DNA from: Acetobacter suratthaniensis
GTDB lineage: Bacteria; Pseudomonadota; Alphaproteobacteria; Acetobacterales; Acetobacteraceae
Assembly (NCBI RefSeq): GCF_017377745.1
Contig: NZ_JAFVMG010000002.1
Location: 124,001 to 188,000 of the forward strand
Reading direction: 5' to 3'
DNA length: 64,000 nucleotides
Shown piece after piece: positions 55,773 through 64,000 of the stretch. Each line of letters starts with the position of its first letter. Position 1 is the stretch's first letter. The position numbers and the translations under genes were made by a program. The notes beneath the pieces are model-generated. The model was not told the origin of the DNA and did no database searches. It was given only the letters and a program-made list of their open reading frames with translations.

Positions 55773-57377
55773 TCAGTTCTGGCGGGCATCATAATCTTCA
55801 GCCAGCATTATCGCCCCTTTACGCGCCAGCGCCTGACAGGGCGCATTGGTATTGGCACTGACAATATTGGGCATGATCGACGCATCAATCACACGCAGGT
55901 TTTCAACCCCTTTTACGCGCAGCCTCGCATCCACCACGGCCCTGTCATCCCGGCCCATGCGGCAGGTGCCAACAGGGTGCCACATGGTGTTCACCACCTT
56001 GCGTATCCACTGAGCTATCTCTTCATCGCTCTGGATTGCGGCACCTGGGGCAAGCTCCTCCTCCGTAACCTGAGCCAAGGCATCCTGCGCCATAACTGAA
56101 CGCGCCGCCCGAATAGCGGCTACGGCATCGCGCAGATCCTGCTCGTCCTCCATGAAATTGGGATTGATCAATGGCATGGAGTCCGGGTTTGCATCCGCCA
56201 GCCTGACCCAACCACGACTGCGGGGCCGCAGCAACACGACTTCCAGCGTCACGCCGGGGCGCTTGCCGGTAGGGATCAGCCCATCTTCGGAAATAACCGG
56301 AACATGGTAACACTGCACGGTCGGATCTGCTGTGAAATCCTGCGGATTCCAGTGCGAGACAGTTTCGATACCATTGCCCGCAATGGGGCCATCTCGCGTC
56401 AGCAGATACCGCAAACCGGCCTTTGCCGCCCCCAGACCGCCACAAATATCCTGATACCCGAGCTTACCGCGCACATAGGTGCGCACACAGCAGATCGGAT
56501 GATCCTGAAGGTTTTCACCAACCTCTGGCGCCTCAACCTTAACCGGAATCCCAAATGCATTTAACTGTTCTCGCGGGCCAACCCCGGAATGCATCAAAAT
56601 TTTGGGGGACTGCACCGCCCCAGCCGATAGCACAACCTGCCGCGCCAGCACCCTGTGGCTGCGCCCGCCAGCAAGATATTCCACACCATAGGCCTGTCCT
56701 TCGCGGATCAGTACCCGTGTAACGGTTATCCCTGTAACCGCTTTGACACGTCCGGATTGAAGGTGGCGCCGCAGATAGGCATCAACGGCGCTGCACCGCC
56801 GCCCTGCCTCAATATTGGTCTGCACGGGAGAAACACCAATCTGGCTTTCCCCGTTGTAATCCACATTATAAGGCAGACCATATTCCTGAAACGCCTTGAC
56901 GCAAAGCCGGTTCAGCGGATTGATGTGGCGTGTCAGCTCTATTTTCATATCGCCGTCAGCGCCATGATAGGCGTTATGAAAGGTATCGCTACATTCCTGC
57001 GCAATGAAATGCCGTAGCATTTCAGCATAGGACCAGTCTTCCTCGCCACCTACGGCTTCGTTCCACTCATCATAGTCGCGCGGCTGCCCGCGCACATAAC
57101 ACAGCGCGTTGACAGACGAACCACCCCCCATGACCTTGCCAGACCGATAGGGCCGGGCCGTACCATACTGGGGCACGGTATCGTATTTCCATACATGACG
57201 GTCGTGCTCAAGAAGCTTTGCATATCCTGCTGGTATTTTTATGAACGGGTCTTTATCGGCCCCTCCGGCTTCCAGCAGCGTGATACGGGCATCCGTGTGT
57301 TCGGCCAGATAGCCTGCCACAACACAACCGGAAGCCCCCGCACCAACAATGACGATATCTGTTTCCGTATCCGGCAT
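55773..57377 (-). CDS. GMC-family FAD oxidoreductase (choline/alcohol dehydrogenase-like)
   Basis: 534 residues from the ATG at 57377 (MPDTETDIVIVGAGASG); a start five codons earlier is possible. The FAD fold is IVIVGAGASGCVVAGYLAEH. GMC signature 1 is GKVMGGGSSVNALCYVRGQP and signature 2 is VLSAGAVQSPKILMHSGVG. Catalytic His and Asn are in MWHPVGTCRMG and ANTNAPCQALA. The enzyme should oxidise an alcohol to an aldehyde, which the aldehyde dehydrogenase at the head of the same operon could take further. Electron acceptor and substrate are unknown. Confidence 0.93.
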   Translation of the reverse strand: MPDTETDIVIVGAGASGCVVAGYLAEHTDARITLLEAGGADKDPFIKIPAGYAKLLEHDRHVWKYDTVPQYGTARPYRSGKVMGGGSSVNALCYVRGQPRDYDEWNEAVGGEEDWSYAEMLRHFIAQECSDTFHNAYHGADGDMKIELTRHINPLNRLCVKAFQEYGLPYNVDYNGESQIGVSPVQTNIEAGRRCSAVDAYLRRHLQSGRVKAVTGITVTRVLIREGQAYGVEYLAGGRSHRVLARQVVLSAGAVQSPKILMHSGVGPREQLNAFGIPVKVEAPEVGENLQDHPICCVRTYVRGKLGYQDICGGLGAAKAGLRYLLTRDGPIAGNGIETVSHWNPQDFTADPTVQCYHVPVISEDGLIPTGKRPGVTLEVVLLRPRSRGWVRLADANPDSMPLINPNFMEDEQDLRDAVAAIRAARSVMAQDALAQVTEEELAPGAAIQSDEEIAQWIRKVVNTMWHPVGTCRMGRDDRAVVDARLRVKGVENLRVIDASIMPNIVSANTNAPCQALARKGAIMLAEDYDARQN

Positions 57378-57461
57378 TACTCTTGCTTTCATGCGGGTTG
57401 TCGCGGCGCATCTCGGCAGAGATACGCCGCCGGACTGTTATACGATTAAAGCTGACCTGCT

Positions 57462-58874
57462 TCAGGCCGCTGCACGCAGGGCTTTGTTCTTTTTTCTTCT
57501 GGCCAGAACCCAGTAAAGAACACCCGGCACCACGATACCCAAAATCCAGGAAATATCGATACCACCAAGCTGATTTGCAATCACACCTGTATAAAGGCTG
57601 TTGGACAGGAACGGTACCTGCACCACAATGCCAAGCACATAACAGGCTACAGCCAGTCCGTTGACATAACCATACACGCCGCCATCATTCCGGTAGAGCG
57701 AGGGAATATCATAACGCCCGTGCTCAATCAGGTAGTAATCAACCAGATTGATCGCAGTCCATGGCGACAGGACAGCCAAAAGCAGGAGTAGAAAATTGCT
57801 TATATTATCAAGCGCATCTCCACTCAGGCTCATGGTCAGCAACGCAGAGGCACAAACCAGAACCGCAGCCACAACGGTACGCGCTTTTTTGGAAGGTTTC
57901 CATGAAGGCGCGAAAGTATGCAACAAAGTCAGGCTGGACAGTGTCGCGCAGTAAATCTGCATTGATGCACATACAATGGTGGACGCAAAAAACACGATAT
58001 AGATGACCGCAGGCAGTAGACCGGAAACCTGACGGAGTGATTCGTAGTAATTATCACCCGAGATGGTACCCGCCACATACGCTCCCACAATCATAGGCAG
58101 GGCTGCGCCAATGGCGCTACCCGAAAGGCAACCGTAAAACGCTTCCTTTTCCCCTGTATGCACAGGCAAATAGCGCGAATAATCCGATACATACGGTGCA
58201 TAGGCAACCTGCCACAGCACACCAACCGAAATCGCCATCAGAAAATCATGCGCGCTGGGTGCTGCAAAAAAGGGAAGTTTCAGCGCCCCGAAAGGACTGA
58301 AAATGTAAATGGCCCCCACCACAACAAACACGATCCCCGCAATGTAGGAGAACGCGGCAATAAAACGCTCCAGCAGGGCATGACCAACCGTGCAGAGCAC
58401 CCACACCATGAACGCCGAGGCATAAATAGCCGGATGGCTGGAAAGCGGGCCAAAGAAGGTTCCCGACTGATCACGCCCAATGGCAAACAGGGTTGAAGCA
58501 AAACCAATATACATAAAAATAACGATCAGGATGACCAGCAGCGAGCCGTAAACCCCAAACTGGCCACGGGTCTGCTGCATCTGCGGAATACCCAGATGTG
58601 GCCCCTGTGCGGCATGCAGAGCCATGAAGATGCCGCCCAGCACGTTACCCAGTATAATGGCCAGAATGGCCCACCCCACGGAAAGATTACACAACTGGGT
58701 ATAGATCATGCCGGTCATGAAGGTCAGAACCGTCTGGTTTGCCCCCAACCAGACGGTTGCAAGAGAACGGGCATTCCCACGCCGGACATTATCCGGGATT
58801 GGGAATATTGTTTCGTCTTCGATATGAAATGAACTGTTTTTTCCGCCCTGCGGATCCAGAACACTTTCGGACAT
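57462..58874 (-). CDS. NCS1 (purine-cytosine permease) family transporter
   Basis: 470 residues from the ATG at 58874 (MSESVLDPQGGKNSSFHIED), with GGAGATAA upstream. About twelve hydrophobic helices are present. The region NARSLATVWLGANQTVLTF and the PHLGIPQMQQTRGQFGVYGS stretch are typical of cytosine permease-like NCS1 carriers. The family imports cytosine, purines, hydantoins, allantoin, thiamine or pyridoxine-like rings with H+ or Na+. It is the best clue that the compound handled by this cluster is a nitrogen-containing ring or ureide. It is 72 bases after the aldehyde dehydrogenase. Confidence 0.92.
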   Translation of the reverse strand: MSESVLDPQGGKNSSFHIEDETIFPIPDNVRRGNARSLATVWLGANQTVLTFMTGMIYTQLCNLSVGWAILAIILGNVLGGIFMALHAAQGPHLGIPQMQQTRGQFGVYGSLLVILIVIFMYIGFASTLFAIGRDQSGTFFGPLSSHPAIYASAFMVWVLCTVGHALLERFIAAFSYIAGIVFVVVGAIYIFSPFGALKLPFFAAPSAHDFLMAISVGVLWQVAYAPYVSDYSRYLPVHTGEKEAFYGCLSGSAIGAALPMIVGAYVAGTISGDNYYESLRQVSGLLPAVIYIVFFASTIVCASMQIYCATLSSLTLLHTFAPSWKPSKKARTVVAAVLVCASALLTMSLSGDALDNISNFLLLLLAVLSPWTAINLVDYYLIEHGRYDIPSLYRNDGGVYGYVNGLAVACYVLGIVVQVPFLSNSLYTGVIANQLGGIDISWILGIVVPGVLYWVLARRKKNKALRAAA

Positions 58875-58946
58875 GTCATTATCTCCAAAAAGACAGGAAG
58901 CAGGCAAACGCCGGTCAGCCCCGGCACAGTACAGCCACAAAAATCA

Positions 58947-60419
58947 TCAGAACGGGAAAGAGGCTTTTCCCGTCTGGAACGTCACCCATTTGAGTTCCGT
59001 CATTTCCTCAATGGAGTAGCGCCCGCCTTCGCGGCCGAACCCACTGTTTTTGACACCTCCGAAAGGCACATGCGGCTCGTCGGAAATGGTCGAATCATTG
59101 ATATGCACCATGCCCGCCTCGATATTCTGAGCGAAATACCAGGCATCACGCAGGTTCTCGGTCATAACGGCCGCAGACAGGCCATAAGCCGTATCATTGG
59201 CAAGCCTGAGCGCATCCTGCGTATCGTGTGCACGCAGGACAGACACCACCGGGCCGAAGGATTCCTCATGGTAAATCCGCATATCGGGCGTGACATCACT
59301 CAGAACCGTTGGTGCAAAATACGGCCCCTCATAGGTGCCGCCACACTGCACAATGGCCCCTTTGGACACAGCATCTTCTATCTGCCCGGCAATAAATGCG
59401 CATTGCGAAAGCCGGATAAGCGGCCCCACCACCGTATCCTCCTGCTCTGGCGGGCCTACCCGCACATTTTGCGCACGCTCGACAAAACGCTGACAAAACA
59501 CGTCATGCAGGCTGGCATCCACAATCACGCGCGAGCCAGCCATGCAGACCTGCCCCTGATGCAAAAAGGCCCCGAAGGTGGCCGCCCGCACGGCAGCATC
59601 AAGGTCAGCATCCCGCAGAACAACCAGCGGCCCCTTGCCGCCCATTTCCAGCGTAATGCGCTTTAGCCCACGGGCTGCGCCTTCCGCCAAAAGGCGTCCG
59701 GTACGGGTCGAACCTGTAAAGGTAATAGCCTTTATCCGCGCATCTTCCGTCAGGGCGGGAGAGACATCAGACACAGCCGCATTGATCACGTTCAGCACGC
59801 CCGGCGGTAGCCCGGCCTCATCAAACAGATCAGCAATCAGCAGGCCAGAAAGCGGTGTTTCTTCTGATGGTTTGATAATAATCGCATTCCCTGCCGCCAC
59901 GGCGGGCACGACTTTTTTCATGGTCAGCAGAAACGGTGAATTGAACGGGCAAATGCCTAGCACCACCCCCAGAGGCTGGCGGAAGGAAAGGGAAACCCGG
60001 CCATCAATCGTCGTGGGCATGGTTTCACCCGCGATCCGGCGGATTTCTCCCACCATGGTCTGAATAAGATCAACCACATAGTCGATCTCCCACAGGGCTT
60101 TTTTAAATGCCGAACCGGACTCCCTGATCAAAAGTTGCTGGATTTCCGTACGGCGGGCCAGAATAACCTCTCTCAGACGGAAAAACAGCGCTTCCTTGGT
60201 GGCAACCAGTGTCGCGGCCCAGTCCTTGGCGGCTCGCTGCGCACTGTGCAGGGCGGCCTCAATTTCAATTGCAGATGCCTGATGCACATACGCAATCAGC
60301 GTATTGTCGGCCGGGCTATGGTCAGGGGCCAGAACCTCCTGCGCGGACGCCACCCACTGGCCATTCACATACAGCCCGTAAACCGGAATACCGTTTTGTT
60401 CACAAAGAGGTTTCAGCAT
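58947..60419 (-). CDS. Aldehyde dehydrogenase (benzaldehyde/vanillin dehydrogenase-like)
   Basis: 490 residues from the ATG at 60419 (MLKPLCEQNGIPVYGLYVNG), with GGTGAA upstream. The coding frame remains open to 60578, but the first part overlaps the regulatory region and lacks family similarity. The catalytic Cys292 is in HQGQVCMAGSR and the general base Glu258 in ITLEMGGKGP. The NAD site shows FTGSTRTGR and the SGF motif NSGFGREGG is near the C-terminus. It should convert the aldehyde made by the GMC enzyme to an acid. It is the first gene of the operon. Confidence 0.93.
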   Translation of the reverse strand: MLKPLCEQNGIPVYGLYVNGQWVASAQEVLAPDHSPADNTLIAYVHQASAIEIEAALHSAQRAAKDWAATLVATKEALFFRLREVILARRTEIQQLLIRESGSAFKKALWEIDYVVDLIQTMVGEIRRIAGETMPTTIDGRVSLSFRQPLGVVLGICPFNSPFLLTMKKVVPAVAAGNAIIIKPSEETPLSGLLIADLFDEAGLPPGVLNVINAAVSDVSPALTEDARIKAITFTGSTRTGRLLAEGAARGLKRITLEMGGKGPLVVLRDADLDAAVRAATFGAFLHQGQVCMAGSRVIVDASLHDVFCQRFVERAQNVRVGPPEQEDTVVGPLIRLSQCAFIAGQIEDAVSKGAIVQCGGTYEGPYFAPTVLSDVTPDMRIYHEESFGPVVSVLRAHDTQDALRLANDTAYGLSAAVMTENLRDAWYFAQNIEAGMVHINDSTISDEPHVPFGGVKNSGFGREGGRYSIEEMTELKWVTFQTGKASFPF

Positions 60420-60583
60420 CGTTTCACCGTTCGTATTGTGCCACACGCATGAGCCACCCGGCCTGTTTTCTGGCCTGCATTCTCGTGCCCGTTCCTTACG
60501 GCGGCCCGCAATCCACGTAAGGGCCGCACCTTCATATTCCGATAACGGAACGATTGCACAAAGCGTGAAGCCGCGCAATACTA

Positions 60584-60597
60584 ATCAGTATGCTGAT
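60584..60597. promoter_or_regulatory. Palindromic operator 3, probable MarR site of catabolic cluster
   Basis: ATCAGTATGCTGAT differs from the perfect palindrome at 48910 by one base. It lies in the 292-base divergent region between the aldehyde dehydrogenase and gamma-glutamyltransferase-like genes (60420-60711), where it could control both. No other element was recognised in that region. Confidence 0.72.
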
Positions 60598-60711
60598 AAA
60601 ATATCCCTTCATGCAGGCAGATCAGCAGGCACCATAGGCAGAACACGACAGAACCGCTTATGCTGCCCGCTCCGCCATAAAACAAAACATCAAACACAAG
60701 CGGGACAAAAA

Positions 60712-62313
60712 ATGCTTCATACACCACGATCAACCAGAGGCATGGTGACATCGCCGCACCATCTGGCCAGCCAGAGCGGGCTGGAAGTTTTGCGCAAAGG
60801 TGGCACAGCACTGGAAGCCGTCATTGCAACAGCCGCAACCCTTTCCGTTGTATATCCACACATGACCGGGCTTGGAGGAGATGCCTTCTGGCTCGTGGCC
60901 TATCCAGACGGCACAACCACCGTCATAGATGCTTCTGGCCGAGCCGGGCAGAACGTCAGTCAGGCGCTTTACAGGGCTGCGGGTCATGACAGTGTGCCGT
61001 GGCGCGGGGGACTTGCCGCCAACACCATGGCCGGCACAGTTTCAGGCTGGCAGGAAGCCCGGCGACAAAGTGCGCGCCTGGCCCCCTGCCTACCATTGGA
61101 AACCCTGTTTGAAGAGGCCATTTTTTACGCGGAACATGGTTACCCCATGAGCCAGAGCGAAGCGCTGATGCTGCGTGAAAAAATGCCAACCCTGCTGGCC
61201 AGCCCGCAATTTCGTACGGCTTATGATATACCGCAGGTGCCAAAAACCGGACATATCCGCCGCAACCCGGCCCTTGCCCGCACGCTTGAAACACTTGCCA
61301 GCAATGGTCTGGAAAGTTTTTACGAAGGCTCCATCTCCCGGATGCTCGCTACAGGCCTGACGGATGCCGGTAGCCCGCTCTGCGCTGAAGATTTCGCCAG
61401 CCATACCGTACGGGTTACACACCCCCTACATACAGACCTGCCCGGTGCTCGCGTCTACAACGCCCCTCCGCCCACACAGGGTGTCGCGTCACTGGCCATT
61501 CTCAAACTGTTCAGCCTGCTCGATCGGCCACAGGCCGAAAGCTTCGGCTATGTGCATGGTCTGGTAGAGGCCACCAAGCGGGCCTTCCTGTTCCGTAACC
61601 AACACGTACAGGACCCTGATAGCATGAGCGAAGACTGTCAGGCTTTTCTGGACGATGAAAGTCGCTTACGCACGCTGGCCGATAGCATTGACAGCCACCG
61701 GGCCATGCCATGGCCCCACCCTGCACAGGCAGGGGATACGACATGGATGGGAGCAGTCGATTCCTCCGGTGTCGTCGTCAGCATGATCCAGAGCCTGTAT
61801 TTCGAGTTCGGCTCCGGCATTTTCCTATCCGATACGGGCCTGTTCTGGCAAAACCGGGGGGCATCCTTCCTGCTTGCTCCACCAGATAGCCCTGATGGCT
61901 GGAATATGCTCGCACCAGGCAAAAAGCCTTTCCACACCCTCAACCCCGCCCTCGCCCGCTTTGCCGATGGCCGCGTCATGGCCTATGGCACGATGGGAGG
62001 AGAAGGCCAGCCCCAGACACAGGCTGCGCTATTCACCCGCTATGCGCTGTACGATACGCCGTTACAGCAGGCCATTTCCGCCCCCCGCTGGCTGCTAGGC
62101 CGCACGTGGGGCGATGATAGCACGGCCCTGAAAGTGGAAAACAATCTTGATTCCAGCATCCGGCACCAACTCGCAGAGGCCGGACATACCGTTGTCGAGG
62201 TAGAGGCCCTTTCAGACCTTATGGGCCATGCAGGCGCCCTCGTTCACCATAAAAACGGCCTGCTGGAAGGCGCCACCGACCCCAGAAGCGATGGAGCCGT
62301 AGCCGCATTCTGA
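60712..62313 (+). CDS. Gamma-glutamyltransferase-like Ntn hydrolase, cytoplasmic
   Basis: 533 residues from the ATG at 60712 (MLHTPRSTRGMVTSPHHLAS), with GGGA upstream. The autoprocessing nucleophile Thr343 is in AGDTTWMGAVDSSG. Large-subunit features are GGTALEAVIATAATLSVVYP and the HMTGLGGDAFWLV glycine loop. There is no signal peptide, unlike the periplasmic GGT. The glutamate-binding Arg and the SSMSP serines of E. coli GGT are not at the matching places (VIDASGRAGQ, KKPFHTLNPAL). The protein therefore probably hydrolyses another amide, as part of the cluster. It is divergent from the aldehyde dehydrogenase. Confidence 0.87.
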   Translation: MLHTPRSTRGMVTSPHHLASQSGLEVLRKGGTALEAVIATAATLSVVYPHMTGLGGDAFWLVAYPDGTTTVIDASGRAGQNVSQALYRAAGHDSVPWRGGLAANTMAGTVSGWQEARRQSARLAPCLPLETLFEEAIFYAEHGYPMSQSEALMLREKMPTLLASPQFRTAYDIPQVPKTGHIRRNPALARTLETLASNGLESFYEGSISRMLATGLTDAGSPLCAEDFASHTVRVTHPLHTDLPGARVYNAPPPTQGVASLAILKLFSLLDRPQAESFGYVHGLVEATKRAFLFRNQHVQDPDSMSEDCQAFLDDESRLRTLADSIDSHRAMPWPHPAQAGDTTWMGAVDSSGVVVSMIQSLYFEFGSGIFLSDTGLFWQNRGASFLLAPPDSPDGWNMLAPGKKPFHTLNPALARFADGRVMAYGTMGGEGQPQTQAALFTRYALYDTPLQQAISAPRWLLGRTWGDDSTALKVENNLDSSIRHQLAEAGHTVVEVEALSDLMGHAGALVHHKNGLLEGATDPRSDGAVAAF

Positions 62314-62339
62314 CAGACTACACAACACCCACCACCCGT

Positions 62340-62368
62340 GCGCGCCACACCCGCTGCATCTGGCGCGC
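62340..62368. terminator. Weak hairpin downstream of the GGT-like gene
   Basis: An 8-bp stem (GCGCGCCA and TGGCGCGC) with a 13-base loop lies 27 bases after the stop. It lacks a T-run, so it is only a candidate terminator. Confidence 0.35.
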
Positions 62369-62431
62369 GCAAAACCGAGATTGGCACACAATCTAGGTAA
62401 CTGACTGAAAAATAAGGATTTTTCTAAGCAA

Positions 62432-62521
62432 TGGCGGATGGGGTGGGATTCGAACCCACGGTACGGTTCCCCGCACGCTGGTTTTCAAGACCAGTTCCTT
62501 AAACCGCTCGGACACCCATCC
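62432..62521 (-). tRNA. tRNA-Ser(TGA)
   Basis: On the minus strand a 90-base class II tRNA starts GGATGGGTGTCCGAGCGG. The acceptor stem pairs GGATGGG with CCCATCC, the anticodon loop is CTTGAAA (anticodon TGA), a long variable arm (GTGCGGGGAACCGTAC) is present and the T arm reads GGGTTCGAATCCC. Discriminator G and CCA are encoded. Confidence 0.97.
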
Positions 62522-62691
62522 AGCTTCGCCAAGGCCATGTCTTATAAGCAGGATGCAGTGGGGCTGTCCAGCCACCTGCCTCCTATATGGTGCAAAGACA
62601 GCAACCCGCGTCTGCCCCATGGTGCTTGCCCTTCCAGCCACGGGACTGTACAAGCCCCATCCTGAATAGCCATTCCTCTTGGGAACCACGT

Positions 62692-63258
62692 ATGAAACAG
62701 CAGGCAAACCTGATCCGTGCCGGTCAGGTCATTGAGCATGACGGTCGTCGCTGGACGGTCTTGAAGCAGCAGATCATCACCCCCGGCAAGGGCGGCGCTT
62801 TCATTCAGGTTGAAATGCGCGACCTCAAAACCGGTAACAAGACCAACGAACGGTGGCGCACGGCTGATACCGTCGAACGTCTGATGACCGAAGACCGGGA
62901 ATATCTGTACTCCTACACCGATGGTGAACTGCTGGTACTGATGGACCCCGAAAACTTCGAACAGCTCACGGTGCCGCTTGACCTGCTGGGCGAACAGGCT
63001 CCCTTCATTCAGGACAACATGACCATCAACCTGCATCTGGTTGAAGGCGACCCGGTGGGTATTGATCTGCCGCCGCAGGTCACGCTTGAGGTTGTCGAGG
63101 CTGATCCTGTTGTCAAAGGACAGACCGCCAGCTCATCTTACAAGCCTGCCAAGCTTTCCAACGGGGTCAAGACCATGGTGCCGCCCTTTATCGAAGCGGG
63201 TGAGCGTATCGTGGTTCGTACGGAAGACGGTTCTTACGTCGAACGCGCCAAGAACTGA
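62692..63258 (+). CDS. efp: Translation elongation factor P
   Basis: 188 residues from the ATG at 62692 (MKQQANLIRAGQVIEHDGRR), with GGGAA upstream. EF-P relieves ribosomes stalled at polyproline stretches. The tip lysine that is modified in many bacteria corresponds to Lys33 in ITPGKGGAFIQ. The three beta-barrel domains include the EF-P signature MRDLKTGNKTNERWRTAD and the C-terminal GERIVVRTEDGSYVERAK. The modification enzymes EpmA and EpmB are not seen in the window. Confidence 0.96.
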   Translation: MKQQANLIRAGQVIEHDGRRWTVLKQQIITPGKGGAFIQVEMRDLKTGNKTNERWRTADTVERLMTEDREYLYSYTDGELLVLMDPENFEQLTVPLDLLGEQAPFIQDNMTINLHLVEGDPVGIDLPPQVTLEVVEADPVVKGQTASSSYKPAKLSNGVKTMVPPFIEAGERIVVRTEDGSYVERAKN

Positions 63259-63300
63259 TCTTTTTCCGTCTATCCACCCTTAAAATCAGGACAAAACACC

Positions 63301-64000
63301 GTGGCCATGCGTCTCTCCCCCGTCATGATGGTGATGCAAACCGCAGCTCAGAAAGCGGCCAAGCGCCTGCTGCGTGACTTTAACGAAGTCGAGCAGCTCC
63401 AGGTCAGCATCAAGGGGCCGGGCGACTTTGTCTCCCAGGCGGATTTACGCGCAGAGCAGACTCTGCGCGAGGAACTGGAGCGCGCCCGCCCCGGCTATGC
63501 CTTCCTGATGGAAGAGTCCGGCGCATCAGGCAGCGACAACTGGACCTGGCGCTGGGTGGTAGATCCGCTGGACGGCACCACCAACTTCCTGCATGGCATT
63601 CCTCACTGGGCCATTTCCATCGGCCTACAGCGGCGCCTGCCCGATGGCCGTGTAGAACTGGCTGCCGGTCTGGTTTACAACCCCGCCGCTGGCGAAATGT
63701 TTTGGGCTGAAAAAGGCTCAGGAGCCTACCTGAACGAACGCCGCCTGCGCGTATCCGCCCGGCGCGATATGCAGGAAGCCGTTTTCGCAACTGGTATCCC
63801 GTTTGCCAAAGTGCCCGCCAAACAGCGTCTGCCGTTTGCCCGCGTCATGGGCAACCTCATGCCGCGCGTGGCCGGAATCCGTCGCTTTGGGGCGGCTGCC
63901 CTTGACCTCGCATGGGTCGCGGCCGGACGCTACGAAGGTTACTGGGAGTTTGGCATCAAACCGTGGGACTGCGCGGCGGGTGCCCTGATCGTGCGTGAAG
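63301..64000 (+). CDS. suhB: Inositol monophosphatase family protein (SuhB-like), 3' end cut by window edge
   Basis: The gene starts at a GTG at 63301 (VAMRLSPVMMVMQTAAQKAA), with AGGA 9 bases upstream; an ATG two codons later is possible. The frame is open to the right edge (about 233 codons seen). Metal-binding motifs are EESGAS, WVVDPLDGTTNFLHG and KPWDCAAG, which are the marks of Mg-dependent, Li-sensitive phosphatases. It hydrolyses inositol or related phosphates. In E. coli SuhB also acts in rRNA antitermination. It follows efp by 42 bases, probably in one unit. Confidence 0.92.
   Translation, partial: MAMRLSPVMMVMQTAAQKAAKRLLRDFNEVEQLQVSIKGPGDFVSQADLRAEQTLREELERARPGYAFLMEESGASGSDNWTWRWVVDPLDGTTNFLHGIPHWAISIGLQRRLPDGRVELAAGLVYNPAAGEMFWAEKGSGAYLNERRLRVSARRDMQEAVFATGIPFAKVPAKQRLPFARVMGNLMPRVAGIRRFGAAALDLAWVAAGRYEGYWEFGIKPWDCAAGALIVRE

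Noticed and set aside
48726..62521. Catabolic cluster as a genomic island integrated at tRNA-Ser
   Set aside because: The tRNA-Ser 3' end faces the cluster, but no integrase gene and no second copy of the tRNA 3' end was found at the far side. Only an 8-base match (GGATGGGG near 48857) was seen, which is expected by chance.

Overview
The window is chromosomal DNA of an acetic acid bacterium (Alphaproteobacteria, Acetobacteraceae; Acetobacter, Komagataeibacter or a close relative). This is inferred from the GC-rich codon use, the alphaproteobacterial dusB-ntrB-ntrC-ntrY-ntrX-hfq-hflX block, the fused ispDF, the NDUFS4-type complex I subunit and the DeoR-type glp locus. No insertion sequence, prophage, CRISPR array or rRNA was seen. 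Gene starts were chosen from family alignments remembered by the annotator and from ribosome binding sites. Many differ from the longest possible reading frame.

Layout. 1-996: left-truncated DHA2-type MFS exporter. 1130-5273 (minus): small secreted protein, YfgM-like TPR protein, BamB-like outer-membrane assembly lipoprotein and the ribosome GTPase Der. 5452-9215 (plus): envelope-glycan group of a GT9 glycosyltransferase, a GT4 glycosyltransferase and an asparagine synthase-like amidotransferase, followed by ygfZ and hisI. 10663-16051: lpxB, a SulP transporter, an orphan msrQ, a beta-hydroxyacid dehydrogenase and a squalene/phytoene synthase-like protein of NDUFAF6 type. 16321-20509: sodB, clpB and a Nudix hydrolase, each followed by a clear hairpin. 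20544-30736 (minus): ispDF, dusB, ntrBC, ntrYX, hfq and hflX. 30885-31996: tRNA-Arg(TCT), the NDUFS4-like subunit, tRNA-Pro(TGG) and gpt. 32174-37161: sbcDC. 37453-43809: iron-uptake locus of a FecI-type sigma factor, FecR, a TonB receptor with an N-terminal signalling domain and three inner-membrane proteins (DUF3649, PepSY, DUF3325). 43890-48725 (minus): glpR-glpD-glpF-glpK with two GlpR-like palindromes.

48910-62313 is the accessory part of most interest. It is a catabolic cluster of about 13 kb with four transcription units: (a) Rieske oxygenase, VanB-type reductase, AtzG-like and AtzE-like amidase subunits; (b) a MarR regulator; (c) a metal-dependent amidohydrolase and an alpha/beta hydrolase; (d) an aldehyde dehydrogenase, an NCS1 permease, a GMC oxidoreductase and an AtzH-like protein, divergent from (e) a cytoplasmic gamma-glutamyltransferase-like Ntn hydrolase. 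Three near-identical palindromes (ATCAGTATACTGAT and variants) lie in the three promoter regions of the cluster. They probably make it one regulon under the local MarR protein. The gene content suggests uptake and stepwise oxidation and deamidation of an unidentified nitrogen-containing, possibly heterocyclic or ureide, compound.

The right end holds tRNA-Ser(TGA), efp and a right-truncated inositol monophosphatase (suhB-like). A second notable point is that both NtrC and NtrX lack the GAFTGA loop that contacts sigma-54.
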